Positions 9,260-19,598 of a stretch of DNA of 35,358 bases are shown here, in pieces. Source of the stretch: Bacteroidaceae bacterium. GTDB taxonomy: Bacteria; Bacteroidota; Bacteroidia; Bacteroidales; Bacteroidaceae. The stretch covers positions 1 through 35,358 of the forward strand of contig JAFTUK010000052.1 in the NCBI GenBank assembly GCA_017466325.1, written 5' to 3'. The notes under the pieces were generated by a model. The model was given only the letters and a program-made list of their open reading frames with translations, searched no databases and had not been told where the DNA came from. Positions within the stretch are counted from its first letter, which is position 1, and the number at the start of each line of letters is the position of its first letter. Both the position numbers and the translations under genes were made by a program.

Positions 9260-9799
9260 ATGAGAAAACTGAAGGTAACGGAAATGAACCGCATAACTCC
9301 GCAAGAGTTTCAAGTGGCTGACAAGAACCCCTTGGTGGTGGTATTGGATCATGTCCGCAGCCTATACAATGTTGGTAGTGTCTTCCGTACGGCAGATGCC
9401 ATGAGACTTGCAGGAATATGCCTTTGCGGAATTACCGCCACACCGCCTAATGTAGAGATACACAAGACAGCCCTTGGTGCAGAAGACACCGTGGAATGGA
9501 AATACTTCAAGCAAACCGAGGATGCCGTTGAATGGCTTCGCCAGGAAGGATACACCATCATGGCGGTGGAACAATGCGAAGGCAGCACCATGCTACAAGA
9601 CTTCCATCCAGAACCTGAAAAGAAGTATGCCATCATCATGGGCAACGAGGTGAAGGGTGTTCAGCAGCACATAGTGGACATGGCCGACGGATGCCTGGAA
9701 ATACCCCAGTTCGGAACCAAACACAGCATGAATGTTTCCGTCACGGCAGGCATGATAATATGGGATTTCATGCAGAAAAGTTATCTACATTCGTGTTGA
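9260..9799 (+). CDS. TrmH/SpoU-family RNA 2'-O-methyltransferase
   Basis: This 179-residue SPOUT methyltransferase shows the three SpoU motifs: NVGSVFRTADA (motif 1), IIMGNEVKGV (motif 2) and the knot-forming IPQFGTKHSMNVSVTAG (motif 3). It should methylate a ribose in tRNA or rRNA using SAM and act as a dimer with a trefoil knot. It is short, a catalytic SPOUT domain alone with no N-terminal RNA-binding domain. TrmL and TrmH are both possible. The stop codon overlaps one DnaA-box-like 9-mer of the downstream cluster. Confidence 0.9.
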   Translation: MRKLKVTEMNRITPQEFQVADKNPLVVVLDHVRSLYNVGSVFRTADAMRLAGICLCGITATPPNVEIHKTALGAEDTVEWKYFKQTEDAVEWLRQEGYTIMAVEQCEGSTMLQDFHPEPEKKYAIIMGNEVKGVQQHIVDMADGCLEIPQFGTKHSMNVSVTAGMIIWDFMQKSYLHSC

Positions 9800-10046
9800 T
9801 AACTATGTTCAAAAACCTTGCATAACACTGATATTCATGATAACAAAAGCGGGGAAGAATAGTTATAAACACAGGCAAAAAGGCTATAAACACGGTTATT
9901 TCAACCCTTATCTACATGGATGTAAAAGCATGCAAAGAACGAAGGATTAGCACATTAAATGATATGGCAACATAAGTTATCTACACTATCAACACCCTAT
10001 CATTATCATCATAGATATAGAAATTAAATAAATAAAGGATAATAAT
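9781..10046. other. Cluster of DnaA-box-like 9-mers plus AT-rich stretch (candidate origin)
   Basis: Seven 9-mers close to TTATNCACA lie in 214 bp: TTATCTACA at 9781, 9908 and 9977; TTATCAACA on the minus strand at 9794-9802; TTATAAACA at 9863; CTATAAACA at 9884; CTATCAACA at 9986. An AT-rich run (about 9995-10046) then leads to the nadA start codon. This is the layout of a bacterial oriC (DnaA boxes beside an unwinding region), but no box is the perfect TTATCCACA. A DnaA-responsive promoter region of nadA is the alternative. Confidence 0.35.
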
Positions 10047-10982
10047 ATGAACATTAAAGAGGAAATACGCAGGATGTGCCGTGAGAAGAATGCGGTGATT
10101 ATGGCACACTACTACACCGACGGTGAGATACAGGATATAGCCGATTTCGTCGGTGACTCACTGGCTTTGGCACAGAAGGCTGCCACCACCGATGCTGATA
10201 TAATAGTAATGTGTGGCGTGCACTTCATGGGCGAGACAAGCAAGATACTTTGTCCCGACAAGAAAGTCCTTGTTCCCGATCTGGAGGCTACCTGCTCCCT
10301 GGCGGAGAGTTGCCCTGCCGACAAGTTTGCAGAGTTCGTGGCAGAGCATCCCGGTCATACCGTTATAAGTTATGTAAACACCACGGCTGCCACCAAGGCC
10401 GTTACCGACATAGTGGTGACCAGCAGCAATGCCCGCCAGATAGTGGAGTCGCTTCCTCAGGACACTCCCATCATCTTCGGCCCCGACCGCAACCTGGGTG
10501 GATATATAAATAGTATAACGGGCAGGAACATGCTCCTTTGGGACGGTGCATGCCATGTGCATGAGAAATTCTCGGTGGAGAAGATACTGGAACTGAAGAA
10601 GCAGTATCCAGATGCCAAGGTGCTGGTACATCCAGAGTGCAAGGGCACGGTGGTGAAACTTGCCGACAAGGTAGGCAGTACCGCGGCTCTTCTGAAGTAT
10701 AGCATCAATGACCCTGCACAGGTATTCATTGTGGCCACCGAGAGCGGTATCCTTCATGAGATGCAGAAGTCATGCCCCGAAAAGACTTTCATCCCTGCTC
10801 CTCCAAGCGACAGTACATGTTCATGCAACGAGTGCTCATATATGAAACTCGTCACGATGCAGAAACTCTACGATTGTCTCCTGAACGAGGCACCGGAGAT
10901 ACACGTTGATGCCGAGGTGGCAGAGAAGGCCATACGTCCCATCAACCGCATGTTGGAAATATCCGAGAAATTGGGCCTTTAA
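10047..10982 (+). CDS. nadA: Quinolinate synthase
   Basis: This 311-residue enzyme condenses iminoaspartate (made by NadB) with dihydroxyacetone phosphate to quinolinate in NAD synthesis. It has the three-fold pseudo-symmetric NadA layout: HYYTDGEIQDIADFVGDSL, the MCGVHFMGETSKIL segment, and VHPECKG. By position, the [4Fe-4S] ligands should be C83, C169 and C263, the last in ECSYMKL. Length is that of the short bacterial/archaeal NadA type. The upstream region is the unusual 9-mer cluster. Confidence 0.96.
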   Translation: MNIKEEIRRMCREKNAVIMAHYYTDGEIQDIADFVGDSLALAQKAATTDADIIVMCGVHFMGETSKILCPDKKVLVPDLEATCSLAESCPADKFAEFVAEHPGHTVISYVNTTAATKAVTDIVVTSSNARQIVESLPQDTPIIFGPDRNLGGYINSITGRNMLLWDGACHVHEKFSVEKILELKKQYPDAKVLVHPECKGTVVKLADKVGSTAALLKYSINDPAQVFIVATESGILHEMQKSCPEKTFIPAPPSDSTCSCNECSYMKLVTMQKLYDCLLNEAPEIHVDAEVAEKAIRPINRMLEISEKLGL

Positions 10983-10989
10983 TCCCTTG

Positions 10990-11101
10990 ACCCGAGGCGA
11001 AGGCAATTACTTCCCGAAGCAAAGGCAATCGCTTCCCGAGGCGAAGGCCGTGACAATACATTGCAAAGGCTTTGACAATACATTGTCATTCCCTTTGCAA
11101 T
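10990..11101. repeat. Five 22-bp tandem units ending in a long hairpin
   Basis: Five consecutive 22-bp units start at 10990, 11012, 11034, 11056 and 11078. The first three share cCCGARGCRAAGGCaat-type sequence; the last two share ATACATTG. Units 4-5 fold into a hairpin: ATTGCAAAGG (11060-11069) pairs with CCTTTGCAAT (11092-11101) and TGACAAT (11073-11079) with ATTGTCA (11082-11088), leaving a 3x3 internal loop and a 2-nt loop. It lies between nadA and the antiporter gene. Confidence 0.7.
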
Positions 11102-11172
11102 ACGATGCGATCCAACATATAATATATATAGAATAAGAAAGGAACCAGTATAGCATAATATATAAGAAGGAA

Positions 11173-13404
11173 ATGCAGGAAACTCTGCCTACACTGATAA
11201 CCGACCTTGCATACATACTCATAGTGGCGGGAGTCACTACGGTTTTGTTCAAGAAACTAAAGCAACCTCTTGTACTTGGCTACATAGTTGCCGGTTTTCT
11301 TGCAGGACCCTATATGCCATATACTCCCACCATAGGAGATATGGACGAATGTGAGCAATGGGGACAGATAGGTGTGATTATCCTGATGTTCACCCTGGGC
11401 CTTGAATTCTCTTTCAAGAAGATAATCCAAATGGGAGTGTCGCCCATCATCTGTGCATGCCTTATTATGGCAGGAATGATAGGTGTGGGCAATGTAGCAG
11501 GAGGATTGTTCGGGTGGAACAGCATGGACAGCATGTTCCTTGGTGGCATGCTGGCAATGAGCAGTACCACCATTATATATAAGGCATACGATGATTTGGG
11601 TCTCCGGCACAAGCATTTTGCCGGAAACGTACTCTCCGTGCTCATCATTGAGGATATACTTGGCATCCTGCTGATGGTGGTGCTGAGCACCATTGCCGCC
11701 ACAAGAAGGTTTGAGGGCATGGCACTGATGGAAAGTCTGTTTGGTTTGTCCAGTGTGCTGTTGATATGGTTCTTGGTTGGAATATACATTCTTCCCATAT
11801 TATTGAAACGTTACAAGCGTTACATGAACAGGGAGACCCTCATGATAGTGTCCCTTGCCTTGTGTTTCCTGCTTGTGCTCATCAGCACACATGCAGGATA
11901 CAGTCCTGCATTCGGAGCCTTTATGATGGGCAGCATATTGGCAGAGACGGTAGAGGCCGAACAGATAGAGAAGGCGGTGGAACCTGTCAGGGACCTGTTT
12001 GGTGCCATCTTCTTTGTAAGTGTGGGAATGATGGTAAATCCAGAGGTTCTCTTAGCCTATTGGCCAGTGATACTTGTGTTGACTATAAGTATAGTGTTCG
12101 GTCAGATGATAATAGGCACATTGTCTTATCTCCTTACGGGAAGTTCGTTGAGCGATAGTGTTCATAGCGGTTTTTCCATGGTGCAGATAGGCGAGTTTGC
12201 CTTCATACTGGCCGTGCTTGGTGAGCAACTTGGCGTAACAAGCGGTAAACTCTATCCGATAGTAGTGGCGGTAAGTATCATCACCACGTTCATAACACCA
12301 TATATGATAAAGTTGTCCGATCCCGTAAGCAGGATGTTGGAGAGGAACATCAATTATGGCGCGGTAAGTGGCATAAAGGGCAATATTCACGGCAGGAAGA
12401 ACATATTCGGCAGCATGAACGTAATGCGCAAGAACATTATAGGAACGTGGAAAGCGCTTCTGCAGGCCCTGTGCTATCAGACGGTATCATATCTGGTGCT
12501 TTCCTCTGCCTTCGTGGGTTTCGGCCTTGCAACACTGAAACCTCTCATAGGTGCATATTGCATTCCGCTTATAGTGATATTCATCTCCCCATTCCTCAGG
12601 GCAGTGGTTATGCGCAAGAACCATAGTATGGAGGTACAGTTCCTTCGTGAACAGGGCGGTATGCACGTATTCTTCATAAACCTCACCATATTGATAAGGT
12701 TCATTCTCAGTGCCGGAATCATATATAGTGTGATAGAGTACAGTAGCGACATGCCATTGTACATAGACATAGCGCTTTCTGCACTGATAATGGGTTTAAT
12801 AATATGGAGCAGGCTTATCAAGATGGTAAGCATACGCATAGAGCGTACTTTCAAGCAGAACCTCCGACGCAGGGAGAATAGCGTATGCAGTTATTCACGC
12901 ATGCTTCGCGGTCGCGACATACACCTTGCACGTCTCACCGTACCCGAATTAAGCAAATGGGCAGGCAAGAAACTCTCTGCCCTTAACTTCGGCAGGCACA
13001 ACAATGTGCACATAGCCTCCATAGTACGCGGAAAGGTTCGTATAAACATACCCGGTGGGGAGAATATGATATTCCCCGGCGATGTACTTGAAGTGGTGGG
13101 CGACGATAGAAGCATAGAATCTATACGCCAGAAGATGTACACCGAAACTACAGGTATCAACGACACACTACAGGCAGAACCTCTTACGATCAGGAGGTAC
13201 ACACTTAACAACGGGTCGGCCTTCATAGGCAGGACTTTAGCCAATAGCGGATTAAGGCAGGAATACCACTGCACCGTCATAGGTTTTGAAGATGAGTCAG
13301 GAAATCTCGTGTCTCCAAGTCCCGAACGTATAATACAGAGCATGGACACCATCTGGGTGGTAGGAGAGTATGAGAGTCTCAGGAAACTCAACACCGTGCT
13401 ATGA
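11173..13404 (+). CDS. Kef-type monovalent cation:proton antiporter (CPA2) with two RCK-C domains
   Basis: This 743-residue membrane protein has an N-terminal CPA2 exchanger domain (about 10-385), with the [11 protein letters not shown] helix, [10 protein letters not shown] and the [16 protein letters not shown] / LIIEDILGI segments that carry the ion-binding acidic residues. Four extra hydrophobic helices follow (about 425-555). Two TrkA-C/RCK-C domains close it, from about 575 ([14 protein letters not shown]) and from about 670 ([14 protein letters not shown]). There is no Rossmann TrkA-N domain, so nucleotide gating of the KefC kind is not expected; small-ligand control through RCK-C is more likely. 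It probably exports K+ or Na+ in exchange for H+. Confidence 0.9.
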   Translation: MQETLPTLITDLAYILIVAGVTTVLFKKLKQPLVLGYIVAGFLAGPYMPYTPTIGDMDECEQWGQIGVIILMFTLGLEFSFKKIIQMGVSPIICACLIMAGMIGVGNVAGGLFGWNSMDSMFLGGMLAMSSTTIIYKAYDDLGLRHKHFAGNVLSVLIIEDILGILLMVVLSTIAATRRFEGMALMESLFGLSSVLLIWFLVGIYILPILLKRYKRYMNRETLMIVSLALCFLLVLISTHAGYSPAFGAFMMGSILAETVEAEQIEKAVEPVRDLFGAIFFVSVGMMVNPEVLLAYWPVILVLTISIVFGQMIIGTLSYLLTGSSLSDSVHSGFSMVQIGEFAFILAVLGEQLGVTSGKLYPIVVAVSIITTFITPYMIKLSDPVSRMLERNINYGAVSGIKGNIHGRKNIFGSMNVMRKNIIGTWKALLQALCYQTVSYLVLSSAFVGFGLATLKPLIGAYCIPLIVIFISPFLRAVVMRKNHSMEVQFLREQGGMHVFFINLTILIRFILSAGIIYSVIEYSSDMPLYIDIALSALIMGLIIWSRLIKMVSIRIERTFKQNLRRRENSVCSYSRMLRGRDIHLARLTVPELSKWAGKKLSALNFGRHNNVHIASIVRGKVRINIPGGENMIFPGDVLEVVGDDRSIESIRQKMYTETTGINDTLQAEPLTIRRYTLNNGSAFIGRTLANSGLRQEYHCTVIGFEDESGNLVSPSPERIIQSMDTIWVVGEYESLRKLNTVL

Positions 13405-13457
13405 ATAAATAAATATAAGATAACACAACAGATAATAATATAATAAAAGATAATAAG

Positions 13458-14555
13458 ATGAAAGCAGGTATTGTAGGACTGCCCAACGTGGGCAAATCAA
13501 CATTGTTCAATTGTCTCTCGAGCGCCAAGGCACAGGCGGCCAATTTCCCCTTCTGCACCATTGATGCCCAGTTGGGACAGGTCAGTGTGCCCGACGAGCG
13601 TCTGACCAAGTTGGCAGAAATAGTAAAGCCAGGACGCATAGTACCGGCCGTATGCGATATAGTGGACATAGCCGGTCTTGTGAAGGGAGCCAGCAAGGGT
13701 GAAGGTCTGGGCAACCAGTTCCTTGCCAACATCCGCGAGTGCGATGCCATCATACATGTGTTACGTTGCTTTGATGACTCCGGTATCGTTCACGTGGATG
13801 GTAGCGTTGATCCTGTCCGCGACAAGGAAATCATCGACATGGAACTTCAGTTGAAGGACCTGGAGACACTCGAGAATCGTGCCAAGCGTGTTGAAAAGGC
13901 TGCCCGTGTGGGTGGCGACAAGGCAGCAAAGATAGAGATGGACGTCATATACACCTATCGCAAGGTTCTGCTTGAGGGCAAGAGTGCACGCACCGTATCG
14001 TTTGAGACGGAGGACGAGCAGGCAGCGGCCAAGTCCCTGTTCCTCCTCACGGCCAAGCCCGTACTTTATGTATGTAACGTTGACGACAAGAGCGCTTCCA
14101 CCGGCAACGAGCACACCGCCCGTGTGGCAGAAGCCATAAAGGACGAGGAGGCGGAAATGCTCATCATCAGTGCACAGACGGAGGCCGACATTGCCGAACT
14201 GGAAACATACGAGGAGAAGCAGATGTTCCTTGAGGACATGGGATTGTCCGAGAGCGGATGCAACCGCCTTATCAAGGCCATATACAGCCTTCTCACCTTG
14301 CAGACATTCATCACCGCAGGCGAGATGGAGGTAAAGGCATGGACCTTCCGCCGCGGATGGAAGGCACCCCAGTGTGCAGGTGTCATCCACACTGACTTTG
14401 AAAAAGGTTTCATCCGTGCTGAGGTTATCAAGTACGACGACTACATACATTACGGAAGCGAAGCCGCCGTTCGCGAAGCCGGCAAGATGGGTGTAGAGGG
14501 CAAGGAATATGTTGTTCAGGACGGTGACATCATGCACTTCCGCTTCAATGTATAA
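13458..14555 (+). CDS. ychF: Obg-family ATPase/GTPase YchF
   Basis: This 365-residue P-loop NTPase has GLPNVGKST at residues 7-15 (G1), [20 protein letters not shown] (G3 region), a long coiled-coil insertion (about 125-195) and a C-terminal TGS domain (about 280-365). In the family G4 is NxxE and favours ATP over GTP; here it reads NVDD (CNVDDKSA). YchF/OLA1 proteins associate with ribosomes and redox-stress control. lgt begins 4 bp after the last base of ychF, so the two genes are coupled. Confidence 0.95.
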   Translation: MKAGIVGLPNVGKSTLFNCLSSAKAQAANFPFCTIDAQLGQVSVPDERLTKLAEIVKPGRIVPAVCDIVDIAGLVKGASKGEGLGNQFLANIRECDAIIHVLRCFDDSGIVHVDGSVDPVRDKEIIDMELQLKDLETLENRAKRVEKAARVGGDKAAKIEMDVIYTYRKVLLEGKSARTVSFETEDEQAAAKSLFLLTAKPVLYVCNVDDKSASTGNEHTARVAEAIKDEEAEMLIISAQTEADIAELETYEEKQMFLEDMGLSESGCNRLIKAIYSLLTLQTFITAGEMEVKAWTFRRGWKAPQCAGVIHTDFEKGFIRAEVIKYDDYIHYGSEAAVREAGKMGVEGKEYVVQDGDIMHFRFNV

Positions 14556-14558
14556 GTT

Positions 14559-15440
14559 ATGACAATTCCTGCATATATACTTTGGAATCCAGATATAGTG
14601 GCCTTCAGCCTTGGCCCTATAGAGGTAAGGTGGTATTCGCTCTTATGGTGCATAGGTCTTTTTGCCGTGTACCAGTTGATGCACTATTTGTTCAAGGAGC
14701 AGAAGTTGGGCGAGGACAAGTTCGAACCAATGTTCGTCTATTGCTTCCTCGGCATACTCATAGGTGCACGACTTGGCCATTGCCTTTTCTATGAACCCGA
14801 GTACTTCCTTTCCCATCCTGTGGAGATGTTCCTGCCTATACGCAAGTTTGCCGACGGCGAATGGCACTTTACGGGTTATGAGGGTCTTGCATCGCATGGC
14901 GGCACTTTGGGCCTGATGCTTGCCATAGTGCTTTATAGCCGTAAGGTGAAGTTGAACCTGATGCACGTATTGGACAACGTGGCCATAGTCACTCCCATCT
15001 GTGCTTGTGCCATACGCCTTGGCAACCTGATGAACTCGGAAATCATCGGTCGTCCCACCGATGTGCCCTGGGCATTCATCTTTGAGCGTGTGGACATGCA
15101 GCCACGCCATCCCGGCCAGTTGTACGAGGCTTTGTGCTATGCAGTATTCTTCTTCATAGGTTGGGCGATATACCGCCGCTCCCTTGACATAAAGGGAGTG
15201 AACAAGGATAATAAGCCTTTGTTTGACATCAGTGTGGGTTCCGGCTTCTATTTCGGCTTGTGCATATTCTTGATTTTCCTTTCCAGAATATTCATAGAGT
15301 TCACAAAGGAGAACCAGGTTGACTTTGAATCGTCCATGACGTTCAACATGGGTCAGTTGCTCAGTGTTCCCTTCGTATTGCTCGGCCTTTATTGCATGTT
15401 CGGAGGCAAGTATTGCAAGAATTTAGGCGAATATAAATAA
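14559..15440 (+). CDS. lgt: Prolipoprotein diacylglyceryl transferase
   Basis: This 293-residue inner-membrane enzyme transfers diacylglycerol from phosphatidylglycerol to the lipobox cysteine of prolipoproteins. It has seven hydrophobic segments, the hallmark [11 protein letters not shown] loop (His in the conserved HGG motif), the [20 protein letters not shown] signature with the catalytic-region Arg, and [10 protein letters not shown]. Length is typical. It is coupled to ychF. The PBP4-like lipoprotein at 3197-4219 is one visible substrate candidate. Confidence 0.96.
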   Translation: MTIPAYILWNPDIVAFSLGPIEVRWYSLLWCIGLFAVYQLMHYLFKEQKLGEDKFEPMFVYCFLGILIGARLGHCLFYEPEYFLSHPVEMFLPIRKFADGEWHFTGYEGLASHGGTLGLMLAIVLYSRKVKLNLMHVLDNVAIVTPICACAIRLGNLMNSEIIGRPTDVPWAFIFERVDMQPRHPGQLYEALCYAVFFFIGWAIYRRSLDIKGVNKDNKPLFDISVGSGFYFGLCIFLIFLSRIFIEFTKENQVDFESSMTFNMGQLLSVPFVLLGLYCMFGGKYCKNLGEYK

Positions 15441-15492
15441 TATGAATCCTTTTAACACGCGTTAATACAACACACCATAATATATTATATCC

Positions 15493-18400
15493 ATGATTAA
15501 GAAGTTTATTTTGAGAGCAATAATGATAACTTTATTGTTGTCTGTTCATTTCATCTATGCGCATGCCGATAAGTATGTTATTTATCCCATACCGCATTCA
15601 ATAACAATGAACAGGGGTAGTTTGACAATGACCAATAAAGTTAATGTGGTGTTTGAGAGTACCATAGATCTTATGACCAAGAAGCGACTGGCAGATGTCC
15701 TGTCACAACATGGCATGGAGGTCGTAGAAGGAACTACTGATGCAGGAAACATAACACTTCGATTGGGAACCATAGGCAGTGGTGAGAATGTAGAAACTTA
15801 TGCGTATGAAACCTTGGCATTAAAAAAGGAAAGCATTATTAAGGCTAATATGTTTGACCGTCATGCCATCAAGGTAAATGCTGATGGAATAACCATTTTA
15901 GGAGAGCACACCAACGCCGTGTTCTGTGCCTTGGCCTCTTTGGAGCAGATGTTGGAACAGATGCATGACAATGCATTGGACTTTACTACCATCTACGACT
16001 ATGCCGACCAACAGAACCGCGGTTTGGTAGAAGGCTACTATGGCTACCCGTATAGTGTGGACGTGAAAAAGGATTTAATGCGTTACATGATGCGATTCAA
16101 GATGAATACCTACATGTTCGGTGCAAAGAGCGATCCCTATCATTCACAGATGTGGAAAGATCCGTATCCTACCACCATTTCTGCAGAACAGGAGAAAAAC
16201 GGATGGTTGACACAGGATATGTTGCGCGACCTTTCAAAGGTGAGCGAGGAAACAAAGGTGAACTTCATCTGGGCCATTCATCCGGGTAACGAGTTTTTAG
16301 GCAGCAACACGGTCATCAGCGATATCATGAGCAAATTCGAGAAGATGCACGAATTAGGTATCCGCCAATTCGGTGTTTTCGTTGATGATGTAAGTATTCC
16401 ATCCAGCGATGCGGACATGAAGAAGAATGCCGACAGGCTTACCCAACTGCAAAAGGAAATAGAAAAGAAATGGAATACGGAAGGTTCTGCACCTGAGGAT
16501 ACCGTGCGTCCTCTGCACTTCGTTCCGCAGATCTATTGTAATAGTTTTGCCAGCAGTGTTGACCAGCGCCAGCGTTTCATGACAGCTTTGAGTAAAGTTC
16601 CCTCTTACATAACTGTTTATTCTACCGGTCAGGGTGTATGGTCAGTACCCAACAACGACCACACGATCACCGTGAAGCAAGAGTTCGGCCGTGCCATGGC
16701 ATGGTGGTGGAACTACCCCTGCAACGACAATGCCGACGGACAGATTTTTCCCATGGATATGTATAGCAACTTCGTGGACATGCCTTCAGTGGGTAATGGA
16801 GAGCGTCTGCCATCAAGGTTGAACAATTGCCAGGGTTTGATAGCCAACCCCATGCAACAAGGACAGGTAGCAAAGACCTCGCTGTTCTCCATTGCCGACT
16901 ATGCATGGAATAATGCAGGTTTCAAGAACGAACAGAGTTGGGAGGCCAGTTTCAAGACCATCATCAAGGATGAGGAGGTACGACAAGCATATCACGACAT
17001 CACTTACTATCTGCGATGGAACGAACCACAGAGCATGCAGACACTGATAAATAATTACAAGAACTCCTTGGAAAGCGGTCTTCCCAACTCTTCGGACCTC
17101 ATTGCCGTAATACAGAAGATAAGGACCGATTGCGAGAAGGTGATTACCTTGAAGGATTCTGAAATACATAGTGACCGCCTGTTATACGCCGATATAGCCC
17201 CTTGGCTACATACTCTGCACACATATTCCATCGTCATAGAAAAGATGCTTGGCATTTTGGACAATCAAGAGGACGGACATATGCAGAACTGGCTAAGTGT
17301 TAAGGAAGTGAGTGATAGTCTTATGTCTTTGGACAAGAGTACCCTTTACACCGCATATGCGTTAGAGGGTATGGGCAACGGCATCAGCGTAAGTTATCGT
17401 CAGGCTCAGTTATCGAGACTCTACCTGTATCCCTTCATTTCATACCTGAAAGAAAGAAGCATTGACACATATTTCATTGATCCTACCGCCATCAGCACTC
17501 CAACCGTAATCAGCAACTCTCCCCTGCTCAACGCAACCCTTACCATGAAGGGTAGCAAGATATCTCTGGCATTACCTACAAGAAATCTGGACATCAACAA
17601 GTACGTAGGTGTACAACTTGTGGAGCCTATTCTTCTGGACAACATCAACATTACCGAAGAACTTCTGCCATACGCCAGATACAGTACAAACGGCAAGGAA
17701 TGGAAAAAGTTGGCATCCACATCTGAATTGCCTCAGGAGCACGTAGCGTACTTCATATTCCTGAACGATACAGACAAGGGAATAAAGGAGTTTACCCTTT
17801 CTGAGGATATATTCTCATTCAATATCGCCATCCAAGCCAAAGCCCAAAGTGTGACTCTTCCAGAGGGCAATATCTACGACGGGCACACCGCAGCATTTAT
17901 GGTAGACGGCAAATACGACACATACACTTGTTTGAACCGTAACCAGCAGTCAGGCGATGTGTACACTCTGGATTTGGGTACGGAAACTATACTGCACGAT
18001 GTAAGACTCTGCATGGGTACAGTAAACGGGGATTATCCCAATGTGGCCAGAATACAATATTCGTCAGATGGAACCAAATGGGCAAACCTCAAAGTCAAGG
18101 ACACAGACACGTACAATTGGAATATTGATTTGGAGCAGAACGTTACCTACAGCGACGAGATGGTCTATTGTGATTTCGACGGAGCAGGAAATAAAGCGCG
18201 CTACATACGCCTTAGGCTTACAACGGCCAACACCAGCAAATGGATGCGCCTTTACGAGATAGAGGTAAACAGACAGCACGCACTGAACAGCACATTGGCA
18301 GAATGTACGGATGCAGAAAACAAGGAAGTGGGCGAATTGACCGATGACAATGCGCAAACTGGCATCCCTGCTACCGCAACAAGTCCAATTACATACTCCT

Positions 18401-19476
18401 TCAACCGACACTTTGCTGTACAGGGTATTACCATATACAGTCTGCCTTCCTCTGTACAGCCAACCATAAGCGTAACTACCGACGGAGAGCAGTGGGCCAA
18501 TGTAGGGATCCTGAGCGAGGCATGCCAATATATAGACCTTTCTGCTTATCCCATGGCTTTGGCCGTCCGTATGGCATGGCAGGGTTCCGAAGTTCCTGCC
18601 ATATTTGAGGTAACGCCTAAATATGATACAAACGCTTCCACATTGCCAGAAGAGGAAAGTGAACTTGCAAAGGCCTTTGCTTTGCTGAAATCAAAGGCAC
18701 AACATGCATTGGATTCCTGTGGTCAAGGCAGTAAACTCATTACCAGTAATAGTCAGTTTTCTTCTCCCTACACCGAACCTAGTGAAGGTTCGCTTAACAA
18801 TCTTTTAGACGGTAAACAGAATACCTTTTGGCACTCTGCATGGAGTACTGGAAGCGTTCAGGATGGTGTCCACTATCTTGAAATAGCACTGCCCGAAGGA
18901 ACAATTGGTGACGTAATTATGCATTACGGCCGTAGAAGCGACACAGACGGTCATCATCTTATCAAGGCAAAAATACTGGGTGTGGTGAGCGGTAGCGGCA
19001 CCTCTGCCAATACAGAGGTGGTATGCGAGTTGGACATGCCGCTTAAAAGTCAGACGGAAACCATTAAGCGTGCCTTCACCCTTCCAAAGGCATATTCTGC
19101 CATCCGTTTGCTGGAAATTCGTACAAGCGGTGATATGAAAGGTGTCAGTGCAGGTTTCTTCCACATTGGTGAAATGCAGATATACGACGTCCAGAAGTAC
19201 TACATTATCAAAGATGCCGAAGCCGAGGCTCAGGCTTTGATGAAAGCCATGTTGCCATTACCCTCAGAGGCAACAGATAAGGATTATGAGGAATTGCAGA
19301 AGGCATACAATGATTTCATGTACAAGGTATTTGGTATAATCCCATCTGGCATTGATAATGTTTCAGGTGCGAACAAGACCACAGATAATGTCATCTATGA
19401 CCTGAGCGGACGCCGTGTTGCGACACCCGTAAAAGGTGTATATATAGTGGATGGCAAGAAGCAAATATTCAAATAG
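15493..19476 (+). CDS. Secreted GH84 beta-N-acetylglucosaminidase with discoidin-like domains
   Basis: This 1327-residue exported glycosidase has a signal peptide (1-25), a GH84-associated N-terminal domain (about 28-165) and a GH84 catalytic barrel that starts at RGLVEGYYGYPY (about 175). The catalytic aspartate pair is D298/D299 in FGVFVDDVSIP. Family knowledge: GH84 uses two adjacent Asp residues in substrate-assisted cleavage of beta-GlcNAc. A helical domain (about 470-640) is followed by at least two discoidin/F5-8-type sugar-binding modules (for example about 795-930 and 1070-1215). The end (YDLSGRRVATP...GVYIVDGKKQIFK) is a short C-terminal tail frequent in Prevotella secreted proteins. 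The substrate is probably host mucin or N-glycan chains. It pairs with the next gene. Confidence 0.93.
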   Translation: MIKKFILRAIMITLLLSVHFIYAHADKYVIYPIPHSITMNRGSLTMTNKVNVVFESTIDLMTKKRLADVLSQHGMEVVEGTTDAGNITLRLGTIGSGENVETYAYETLALKKESIIKANMFDRHAIKVNADGITILGEHTNAVFCALASLEQMLEQMHDNALDFTTIYDYADQQNRGLVEGYYGYPYSVDVKKDLMRYMMRFKMNTYMFGAKSDPYHSQMWKDPYPTTISAEQEKNGWLTQDMLRDLSKVSEETKVNFIWAIHPGNEFLGSNTVISDIMSKFEKMHELGIRQFGVFVDDVSIPSSDADMKKNADRLTQLQKEIEKKWNTEGSAPEDTVRPLHFVPQIYCNSFASSVDQRQRFMTALSKVPSYITVYSTGQGVWSVPNNDHTITVKQEFGRAMAWWWNYPCNDNADGQIFPMDMYSNFVDMPSVGNGERLPSRLNNCQGLIANPMQQGQVAKTSLFSIADYAWNNAGFKNEQSWEASFKTIIKDEEVRQAYHDITYYLRWNEPQSMQTLINNYKNSLESGLPNSSDLIAVIQKIRTDCEKVITLKDSEIHSDRLLYADIAPWLHTLHTYSIVIEKMLGILDNQEDGHMQNWLSVKEVSDSLMSLDKSTLYTAYALEGMGNGISVSYRQAQLSRLYLYPFISYLKERSIDTYFIDPTAISTPTVISNSPLLNATLTMKGSKISLALPTRNLDINKYVGVQLVEPILLDNINITEELLPYARYSTNGKEWKKLASTSELPQEHVAYFIFLNDTDKGIKEFTLSEDIFSFNIAIQAKAQSVTLPEGNIYDGHTAAFMVDGKYDTYTCLNRNQQSGDVYTLDLGTETILHDVRLCMGTVNGDYPNVARIQYSSDGTKWANLKVKDTDTYNWNIDLEQNVTYSDEMVYCDFDGAGNKARYIRLRLTTANTSKWMRLYEIEVNRQHALNSTLAECTDAENKEVGELTDDNAQTGIPATATSPITYSFNRHFAVQGITIYSLPSSVQPTISVTTDGEQWANVGILSEACQYIDLSAYPMALAVRMAWQGSEVPAIFEVTPKYDTNASTLPEEESELAKAFALLKSKAQHALDSCGQGSKLITSNSQFSSPYTEPSEGSLNNLLDGKQNTFWHSAWSTGSVQDGVHYLEIALPEGTIGDVIMHYGRRSDTDGHHLIKAKILGVVSGSGTSANTEVVCELDMPLKSQTETIKRAFTLPKAYSAIRLLEIRTSGDMKGVSAGFFHIGEMQIYDVQKYYIIKDAEAEAQALMKAMLPLPSEATDKDYEELQKAYNDFMYKVFGIIPSGIDNVSGANKTTDNVIYDLSGRRVATPVKGVYIVDGKKQIFK

Positions 19477-19598
19477 ATTGAGGTCTGGATGCACTTATAA
19501 TGTCATTGATAATGTCATTTCGGCAATTACAATATAAATCAACGTGAGTACAACTAATTATATTATAATGTAAAAACACAATAATAAAAACTAATATT

